5,317 nucleotides of DNA, from assembly GCA_020056865.1 (NCBI GenBank), contig JAGVGX010000052.1:1-5317 (forward strand), given 5' to 3'. The notes under the pieces were generated by a model, which saw nothing but the letters and a program-made list of their open reading frames with translations, did not search any database and had not been told where the DNA came from. Made by a program: the position numbers and the translations under genes. Positions 1 to 4,189 of the stretch are shown here, piece after piece. The DNA is from Desulfobacterales bacterium. Its GTDB lineage: Bacteria > Desulfobacterota > Desulfobacteria > Desulfobacterales > BuS5. Numbering within the stretch: position 1 is the first letter of the stretch; each line of letters opens with the position of its first letter.

Positions 1-2535
1 CAACGCATTGGCATGAAGTTCGGTCCTGATGCAAATGCCTATACGAGTTTTCTTGAGACCGTTTATGATATTTTGCTTCCTGATGGAAGCGAAAAAAGTA
101 TTGAAGAAGGCCTTGTTGTTTTAAATGATTTTGCACAAGGTGCGCTCCTTTTGGAGTCCGAAATTAACAGGGAAAGAGGCGTTGTTCTAGCAGAAAAAAA
201 TGTTCGTGATTCTGTTTCTTATCGAACGTATTTGGCAACCTTGGAATTTGAGTTTCCTGAATCAAAAATATCTAAAAGACATCCCATAGGAAAAGAAGAG
301 GTAATAAAAAATGCAGACCAGAAACTTTTTAAGGATTTTTATTATTCCAGCTACAGACCTGAAAATTTAATACTTGTTCTGGTTGGAAATTTTAAAACGC
401 AAACTGCTGTGTCGTTAATTGAAAAAACATTTTCTAAGCTCACACCAAAAGGTGACAGGCGTCCATCTATTGATATGGGACGTGTTGATCACAAAGGGAT
501 GAAACCATTTTATCACTATGAAAAAGAAGCTGGAAGCACATCATCTGGTATCGAAGTCATCAGCATGATAACGCAGAAGAACGACTCACTTGACTTTCAA
601 AAACAAAAACTTTTTAAAGATATTGCCGACCAAATTGTTCAGTACCGATTAGATGCCATGGTTAGCAAACCGGAAACACCATTTACTGCTGCACATATTC
701 GCTCTGATTTTTTTTTAAAACAGATTCAGTATGCCGATATTACCGCTGAAAGCAGTCCTGAAAAATGGGATCAATCAATGGTTATAATTGAACAGACACT
801 AAGAAAGGCATTAGAATACGGTTTTTTAGAATCAGAGCTTGACCGGGCAAAAAAAGAAGCCATTGCAACCCTTGATAATCAGATCAAAAAAGCGCCCACA
901 CGAAGCAGTAAAATGCTTGCTCAAATGCTTATTAGCAGTATAAATAACAACCAGGTCTTTCAATCACCTGTTCAGGAAAAAAATATTTTTGAGAATATAA
1001 TACATTCGCTAACCTTAAAGGATGTTCACGATGCATTCAAAAACACATGGGCACCTGATCACAGATTGCTTATTGTGACCGGAAACGCAATGCTTTCTTC
1101 AAATAAAACGGATGCTGAAAAGACAATTCTTTCCGTTTTCAATAAAAGCAGCAAGGTGAAGGTTCAAAGACCTGTTGAAAAAAAAGTTCCTGTTTTTCCA
1201 TACTTAAATGAACCGGCCGGCAAGGGTATAATTGCGAGCAAGAGCGATTTTTCTAAACTTGGGATACAGCAGTACAAGTTTAAAAACGGTGTGTTTTTGA
1301 ACCTTAAGAAAACGGACTTTAAGGCGGACCAGGTTTTGATAAAATTGTCTTTTGGACCCGGCAAAGCAGATGAACCGCCTGATCTTGAAGGGATTTCATT
1401 ATTAGGTGAAGAAGTTATCAATGGGAGTGGGTTAGGGGAGCTGGATTCAGATGAGCTTGAGCAGGCCCTTGCCGGAAAAGAAGTTGATGTATTTTTTACA
1501 GTGGGAGAAGATGCGTTTTCATTTCAAGGCAATGCTGTATCAAAAGAGGTTTCCTTACTTCTTCAGCTTTTGTATGCCCATATAGTTGATCCTGGCTACA
1601 GAGAGGACGCATATCTCTTGTCAATGGAACAATTCAGTCAGAAATATCAGATGCTGTCTCATAGCATAGATGGAGCAATGACGCTTCAGGGAACACGCTT
1701 TCTTGCAGGTGGAGATCAACGTTTTGGGTTTCCGTCGTATGAGGTGTTGAAACGCCTGGAATTGAAGCATGTAAAGTCATGGATTGATCCTTATATAAAA
1801 AAAGACATGATTGAAATATCTGTAGCAGGAGATTTTAATGTTGAAGAGGTCATATCCGTGGTGTCTAAATATTTCGGGACGTTACCCCAGAGAGATATTG
1901 TCCGGAGCAGTCAAATAACCTCCTTGCCATCATTTCCAACAGGGAATTTATCTGATATGTATGTTGAAACAAAAATTCCCAAAGCTTTGGTTGTTGTTGC
2001 TTACCCAACAGAAGACATGTGGAATGTTCACAGAACCAGACGATTGAATGTTCTGGCAGATATTTTTTCTGACAGGCTTCGTGAACGTATAAGAGAAACA
2101 TTGGGAGCGTCGTATTCGCCTTTTGCTTATAACAGACCAAGCCGGGCATATCCTGGTTATGGCGTTTTTAGCTCTTTTATCCATGTAAGTCCTGAGGAGG
2201 CTATAGTCGTTGAAGCTGAAGTAAAGAAAATTTCATCTGATATGCAACAACACGGTGTGACTGGTGAAGAACTTCAGCGAGCCATTAAACCGTCGATTAC
2301 CAGTATTAAGGATATCGTGAGAAACAACAGTTATTGGTTAAATACGGTTCTTTCGGGGTCGAGTAAACACCCGGAGCAGATCGACTGGAGCCGAACCCTT
2401 ATGACAGATTATGTTTCAATTACGGCAGATGAACTTTCAGAAATGGCAAAACAGTATCTCAACAACAACAAGGCTGCTGTTGTTATGATTCGTCCAAAGG
2501 AAAACAAACCCCTTGAAAATGAATCCCCTAAATAA
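1..2535 (+). CDS. M16 family zinc metalloprotease (PqqL/insulinase-like), 5' end outside window
   Basis: This is a large two-half M16 (inverzincin) peptidase that degrades peptides in a closed chamber, probably periplasmic by analogy with similar proteins. The frame is open from base 1, and the residues before the Met at 13 (QRIG) continue the family pattern 'GMKFGPDANAYTSF', so this Met is internal. Numbering from it: the N-terminal catalytic domain continues to about residue 75, with the distal zinc ligand E61 in ERGVVLAE. Residues about 105-290 form the first M16_C domain (RHPIG, then VLVGNF). The inactive second half starts near 415, and its M16_C domain includes VAGDFN (604-609). R694 and Y701 in RETLGASYSP match the spacing of the R/Y substrate-binding pair of insulysin. 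The HXXEH motif is not visible and should lie about 15-30 codons before the window. The C-terminus is complete and shows no damage. The substrate cannot be told from sequence. Confidence 0.93.
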   Translation, partial: QRIGMKFGPDANAYTSFLETVYDILLPDGSEKSIEEGLVVLNDFAQGALLLESEINRERGVVLAEKNVRDSVSYRTYLATLEFEFPESKISKRHPIGKEEVIKNADQKLFKDFYYSSYRPENLILVLVGNFKTQTAVSLIEKTFSKLTPKGDRRPSIDMGRVDHKGMKPFYHYEKEAGSTSSGIEVISMITQKNDSLDFQKQKLFKDIADQIVQYRLDAMVSKPETPFTAAHIRSDFFLKQIQYADITAESSPEKWDQSMVIIEQTLRKALEYGFLESELDRAKKEAIATLDNQIKKAPTRSSKMLAQMLISSINNNQVFQSPVQEKNIFENIIHSLTLKDVHDAFKNTWAPDHRLLIVTGNAMLSSNKTDAEKTILSVFNKSSKVKVQRPVEKKVPVFPYLNEPAGKGIIASKSDFSKLGIQQYKFKNGVFLNLKKTDFKADQVLIKLSFGPGKADEPPDLEGISLLGEEVINGSGLGELDSDELEQALAGKEVDVFFTVGEDAFSFQGNAVSKEVSLLLQLLYAHIVDPGYREDAYLLSMEQFSQKYQMLSHSIDGAMTLQGTRFLAGGDQRFGFPSYEVLKRLELKHVKSWIDPYIKKDMIEISVAGDFNVEEVISVVSKYFGTLPQRDIVRSSQITSLPSFPTGNLSDMYVETKIPKALVVVAYPTEDMWNVHRTRRLNVLADIFSDRLRERIRETLGASYSPFAYNRPSRAYPGYGVFSSFIHVSPEEAIVVEAEVKKISSDMQQHGVTGEELQRAIKPSITSIKDIVRNNSYWLNTVLSGSSKHPEQIDWSRTLMTDYVSITADELSEMAKQYLNNNKAAVVMIRPKENKPLENESPK

Positions 2536-2560
2536 TATTTTTAAAAATAATTTTTCTTTT
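2536..2560 (+). terminator. AT-only palindrome with T-rich tail after the protease gene
   Basis: A perfect 14-bp palindrome (2536-2549, TATTTTTAAAAATA) begins at the first base after the protease stop and is followed by a T-rich run. The position suits a terminator, but the stem has no G-C pairs and would be weak. No better hairpin occurs before the next gene; a CCC/GGG pair at about 2569-2580 followed by a T-run has only a 3-bp stem. Confidence 0.25.
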
Positions 2561-2641
2561 GCAAAAGTCCCTTAACTGGGTGTTCTTTTTTACTTGACCA
2601 TATCATTTCATTTTGGTTCAAACAATCAGGAGACAAAGATT

Positions 2642-2993
2642 ATGGGGCATTTAGCAGGAAAAGATATTCATAAGAAGTTAGAAAATAAAATTGATGGCTT
2701 AACGATAAGGACGCTTTCAAACAAAGTATTCCGGAATATATTGGAAGAATTGTACAGCCCTGAAGATACAGGGCTTGTTGTTCGCATGCCATATGGCGCA
2801 TCTGATTTTGAAAGGATTGCAAAAGTAACCGGATTTAATCATACTAATTGGTATATTTGAGTTTACAATGATGCGTTCATGGGAAGTTGAGCATGGTCAT
2901 TTTTTTGACAATAAAGCAGCTATACGGTATCTTAATACCAGTTTCTTTTACGTTGATCTAAAAAAAATATCCCTGACATACAAAGAGAAATGA
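2642..2993 (+). pseudogene. Broken small gene, remnant of a Desulfobacterales-type conserved protein with internal deletion and frameshift
   Basis: The first part starts at ATG 2642, preceded by AGGAG (2628-2632) nine bases upstream. It reads MGHLAGKDIHKKLENKIDGL and runs 72 codons to a TGA at 2858-2860. From memory, this opening resembles longer deltaproteobacterial proteins, some with 4Fe-4S domains, that start 'MGHLxGKD..rkLgkKIDGLt'. In those, a conserved GIFEFTMMR segment follows about 30 residues after the part matching ERIAKVTGF. Here GIFEFTMMR is encoded at 2850-2876 in the next frame (+1), directly after the first part, and that frame stays open to TGA 2991-2993. This suggests loss of about 90-100 bp with a frame change. 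No cysteine cluster is present in either part. A longer start at TTG 2594 is less likely because it lacks a ribosome site. Function unknown; family assignment is recollection only. Confidence 0.55.
2905..2933 (+). promoter_or_regulatory. Putative sigma-70 promoter for the peptidoglycan-binding-domain gene
   Basis: TTGACA (2905-2910, consensus) and TATCTT (2928-2933, four of six consensus bases) are separated by 17 bp. Transcription would start near 2940, giving a leader of about 88 bases before ATG 3028. The site lies inside the remains of the upstream broken gene. Confidence 0.45.
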
Positions 2994-3027
2994 ATTTGAA
3001 AATTAAATTACTTTTAATAGGGGTTAC

Positions 3028-3370
3028 ATGAAAACAATTACGCTGAAAACGATATTGATTGTTTTTTTATTTATATTTTCATTCTGTTGCATCACAAAAA
3101 GCGTTGCAAAAGACGAAACAGCTTCTGCTCTGGAAGAAAAAAAACAAAACGTTATTGAATATACAGACTACAACAAGCTGGAAGGCACGGAACTCATTAA
3201 AATGGCTCAACGGGTTCTTAAAGATTCAGGATTCGACCCCGGACCTGTAGATGGCAGCTTTGGCCCCAGAACACGTGAAGCAACGAAAAATTTTCAAATA
3301 AAAAACAAACTTGAACCAACAGGGGGAACTTGACGAGCCAACGCGCGATCGGCTTTTCTGGTCGTTTTAA
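3028..3370 (+). pseudogene. Secreted peptidoglycan-binding-domain (PG_binding_1) protein with a one-base frameshift
   Basis: The protein starts at ATG 3028 after a short AGGGG (3019-3023). Residues 1-27 form a Sec signal peptide: Lys-containing N-terminus, a hydrophobic core (ILIVFLFIFSF) and a likely signal peptidase I site after SVA27. The two cysteines at 20-21 do not fit a lipobox. A charged linker leads to a PG_binding_1 domain from about residue 53, with the hallmark GFDPGPVDGSFGPRTREATK and then FQ..N.LEPTG. As written, the frame stops at TGA 3331-3333 (101 residues). Removing one G from the five-G run at 3322-3326 restores the domain end (GELDEPTRDRLF) and a stop at 3368-3370, for 113 residues. 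The domain usually anchors proteins to peptidoglycan; no catalytic domain is present. Either a recent mutation, a sequencing error, or a slippage site explains the break. Confidence 0.82.
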
Positions 3371-3380
3371 CTAACCTGCA

Positions 3381-3398
3381 TGCCCGCAATTTCGGGCA
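3381..3398. other. Short GC hairpin after the peptidoglycan-binding gene
   Basis: TGCCCG (3381-3386) and CGGGCA (3393-3398) pair perfectly around a six-base loop, eleven bases after the restored stop at 3370. It could stabilise or end the upstream transcript, but no T-run follows, so a terminator role is uncertain. Confidence 0.35.
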
Positions 3399-3431
3399 CA
3401 ACGAAGCATGAAAATTATCAAGTAGTTGGAT

Positions 3432-3517
3432 CTATTTTCATATAAAGGATTCAAGTGAAAGGCGTTGAAATTAAAACACTTGAACCCTCGAATCCTCGAA
3501 CCCTATTTTCATATAAA
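3432..3517. repeat. Block bracketed by 15-bp direct repeats, containing a hairpin and 8-bp tandem units
   Basis: CTATTTTCATATAAA occurs exactly at 3432-3446 and 3503-3517, 71 bp apart. Between them, GGATTCAAGTG (3447-3457) and CACTTGAACCC (3477-3487) form an inverted repeat with ten of eleven bases pairing. Three 8-bp units follow: TGAACCCT (3481-3488), CGAATCCT (3489-3496) and CGAACCCT (3497-3504). I recall similar strings of GAACCCT/GAATCCT units in intergenic DNA of Desulfobacterales, but could not search. The arrangement could be an inserted element with a target duplication or a product of slippage. Confidence 0.6.
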
Positions 3518-3544
3518 ATCATGGGAATGTTTTTGATATAAAAA

Positions 3545-3587
3545 TATCCATATATAAAAAAACAATGTAGTATTTGATATATGGATA
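3545..3587. repeat. 11-bp perfect inverted repeat, AT-rich
   Basis: TATCCATATAT (3545-3555) and ATATATGGATA (3577-3587) are exact reverse complements around a 21-base spacer. TTGATATA also occurs directly repeated at 3533-3540 and 3574-3581. No adjoining gene is evident; it may be a structured spacer, a terminal remnant, or chance in AT-rich DNA. Confidence 0.5.
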
Positions 3588-3635
3588 AAAAATAACTATA
3601 TTTCTGACATAAAATATTCTTTATATCGAAAACAT

Positions 3636-3657
3636 TGATCCTACCCCAATTTTGTAG
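3636..3657 (+). repeat. Terminal inverted repeat, orfB-side end of the miniature IS3 element
   Basis: The end begins TGATCCTACCCC and pairs with the repeat at 3805-3825 in opposite orientation. The start codon of a spurious minus-strand frame (ATG at 3663) lies just inside it. Confidence 0.7.
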
Positions 3658-3665
3658 CGTCATAG

Positions 3666-3761
3666 TTAAGCAGCCTCAGCAAGCTTTTTCAATTCTTTTT
3701 CAAAAACTGCAGGTGATTTGTAACCATTGAAGGCACATTTTCTTCTGTTTTCATTTCCCAT
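3666..3761 (-). pseudogene. 31-codon in-frame remnant joining IS3 orfA start to orfB transposase end
   Basis: Read on the minus strand from ATG 3761, the product starts MGNENRRK, like the opening of IS3-family OrfA (helix-turn-helix) proteins. It continues as NGYKSPAVFEKELKKLAEAA and stops, like the C-terminus of the OrfB DDE transposase, where a (L)GYKSPxxFE motif is common. The join lies near CAF. An in-frame TAA is present a few codons upstream, so this is not a readthrough of a longer frame. The ribosome site is near ideal. The peptide has no catalytic or complete DNA-binding domain. It is most simply IS debris; whether it is translated is unknown. Confidence 0.65.
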
Positions 3762-3765
3762 GTGG

Positions 3766-3774
3766 ACCTCCTTT
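3766..3774 (-). promoter_or_regulatory. Strong ribosome binding site of the miniature IS3 frame
   Basis: On the minus strand AAAGGAGGT lies with five bases between GGAGG and ATG 3761, a near-perfect Shine-Dalgarno sequence. It sets the start of the 31-codon frame and marks it as the original orfA start. Confidence 0.65.
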
Positions 3775-3791
3775 CGTTATCCATATAACGA
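3774..3791. other. Hairpin in the IS leader beside the ribosome site
   Basis: TCGTTAT (3774-3780) and ATAACGA (3785-3791) form a perfect 7-bp stem with a 4-base loop. An alternative 5-bp pairing uses ATAAC/GTTAT at 3785-3796, so two structures compete next to the Shine-Dalgarno sequence. IS3-type elements sometimes limit translation of impinging transcripts by such structures; that role here is inference. Confidence 0.4.
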
Positions 3792-3804
3792 GTTATCTTG
3801 AACT

Positions 3805-3825
3805 CCACAATAGCGGGGTAGATCA
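3805..3825 (-). repeat. Terminal inverted repeat, orfA-side end of the miniature IS3 element
   Basis: Read on the minus strand it begins TGATCTACCCCGCTATTGTG, one base shorter within the conserved block than its partner at 3636-3657. It abuts codon TAC of the integrase remnant. Confidence 0.7.
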
Positions 3826-3906
3826 GTACAGGCCTTTTTCGTCTTACAACTTGCAGGGCTTATCTTTTGCTCTGGCATTACGAATGGCGGTATCTGTTAG
3901 CAATAT
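3826..3906 (-). pseudogene. N-terminal stub of a P4-type tyrosine integrase
   Basis: On the minus strand from 3906 the codons read (I)LLTDTAIRNARAKDKPCKL, a stop (TAA, 3846-3844), then DEKGLY. This matches the typical opening of P4-family phage and island integrases, 'M.LTDTAIRNAKP.dKPYKL.DekGLYL', which is the arm-binding domain region. The family's initiator Met lines up with ATA at 3906-3904, so the start codon seems lost; TTG at 3903 is a possible substitute but has no good ribosome site. The reading ends at 3826, where the IS3-derived end begins, and no integrase sequence resumes beyond that element. Core-binding and catalytic domains (R..H-x-x-R..Y) are absent, so the gene is dead. Its position, about 100 bp past the 3' end of a tRNA gene and pointing away from it, is the usual one for such integrases. 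Confidence 0.78.
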
Positions 3907-3946
3907 GACGGGATGTCAATAGTTTTTACTGGAAACTTCTGGAAGC

Positions 3947-3983
3947 AAAAAACCCCGAAATCCTTGTAAAGACTCGGGGTTTT
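3947..3983 (-). terminator. Rho-independent terminator of tRNA-Asn
   Basis: AACCCCGA (3951-3958) and TCGGGGTT (3974-3981) form an 8-bp stem, extended to ten by flanking A-T pairs, with a 15-base loop. On the minus strand a run of six T follows (3952-3947). It lies 27 bases after the tRNA 3' end. The shorter T run on the plus strand (3980-3983) means it may act weakly in that direction too. Confidence 0.75.
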
Positions 3984-4015
3984 GGCTCTTATTGGATTGC
4001 TTTGGATTTTGGCTC
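3980..4015. repeat. 9-bp direct repeat overlapping the tRNA-Asn 3' end
   Basis: TTTTGGCTC occurs at 3980-3988 and 4007-4015. The second copy covers the tRNA CCA end and the discriminator base region; the first overlaps the terminator stem. It may be a trace of an attachment-site rearrangement or chance. Confidence 0.35.
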
Positions 4016-4085
4016 CCCAGCACGGACTCGAACCGCGGACTTAGTGGTTAACAGCCACTCGCTCTACCGACTGAGCTACTGGGGA
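4010..4085 (-). tRNA. tRNA-Asn (anticodon GUU)
   Basis: The 76-base gene folds as a full cloverleaf. The acceptor stem is TCCCCAG with CTGGGGA, followed by discriminator G and an encoded CCA. The D arm contains AGCTCAGTCGGTAGAGC. The anticodon stem is AGTGG/CCACT with loop CTGTTAA, and the anticodon GTT is at 4052-4050. The T arm is CGCGG, TTCGAGT, CCGTG with one G-U pair. It reads the Asn codons AAC and AAU. It lies downstream of aspS on the same strand, has its own promoter and terminator, and seems to have served as the attachment site of an integrative element whose integrase stub lies beyond its 3' end. Confidence 0.96.
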
Positions 4086-4100
4086 TCAATAAGACTATCT

Positions 4101-4129
4101 TTAATAATCAAAATAACCCTGTTAGTCAA
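4101..4129 (-). promoter_or_regulatory. Promoter of tRNA-Asn
   Basis: On the minus strand TTGACT (4129-4124) and TATTAA (4106-4101) are separated by 17 bp, with 15 bases to the mature tRNA 5' end. This gives a leader of about eight bases, normal for a tRNA gene. It makes the tRNA independent of aspS transcription. Confidence 0.65.
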
Positions 4130-4189
4130 GAAAAAATTATATGCGGCCCCTTATGAAAATAACATAACTCCTTGATTCATCATGAAAAC

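Larger units (their letters stand above)
3371..3635. other. Non-coding AT-rich stretch rich in short repeats
   Basis: No gene is supported here on either strand. The stretch contains a GC hairpin (3381-3398), a block bracketed by 15-bp direct repeats (3432-3517), and an 11-bp inverted repeat (3545-3587). A 70-codon frame on the minus strand crosses it but is composed of these repeats and begins inside the end of the neighbouring IS-derived element. Confidence 0.6.
3636..3825 (-). mobile_element. 190-bp miniature element derived from an IS3-family insertion sequence
   Basis: The ends are imperfect inverted repeats with the TG...CA termini usual in the IS3 family: TGATCCTACCCCAATTTTG from 3636 rightwards, and TGATCTACCCCGCTATTGTG from 3825 leftwards. 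They match at about 17 of 22 aligned positions with one single-base gap. Inside, on the minus strand, a frame starts 64 bases from the 3825 end and stops 30 bases from the other end, as orfA starts and orfB stops do in complete IS3 elements of about 1.2-1.5 kb. The interior, including all catalytic DDE residues, is missing, so it could move only with help from an intact relative. The 3825/3826 boundary is independently supported, because the integrase remnant reads up to 3826. No matching 3-4 bp target duplication is seen (CAT on the left, GTA on the right), suggesting a deletion next to the 3636 end. Confidence 0.75.

Noticed and set aside
13..15. ATG as start of the M16 protease
   Set aside because: The frame is open to base 1, the four residues before it fit the family pattern, there is no ribosome site, and the essential HXXEH motif must lie upstream.
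1164..2184. Minus-strand open frames within the M16 gene
   Set aside because: They lie antisense to a clearly conserved coding sequence and show no family features.
2594..2641. TTG at 2594 as start of the small gene
   Set aside because: AGGAG at 2628-2632 is correctly placed for ATG 2642, and the family-like opening MGHLAGKD starts there; the TTG has no ribosome site.
3481..3504. Three 8-bp tandem units as a CRISPR array
   Set aside because: Units are contiguous with no spacers and far too short.
3451..3663. 70-codon minus-strand frame
   Set aside because: It is made of tandem repeats and AT-rich inverted repeats, its ATG lies just inside the IS end, and it has no ribosome site or family features.
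3891..3919. Promoter from TTGACA (minus strand, 3919-3914) for the integrase remnant
   Set aside because: The -35 is perfect, but at 16-18 bp spacing no -10 has more than about two consensus bases, and it would start within the coding remnant.
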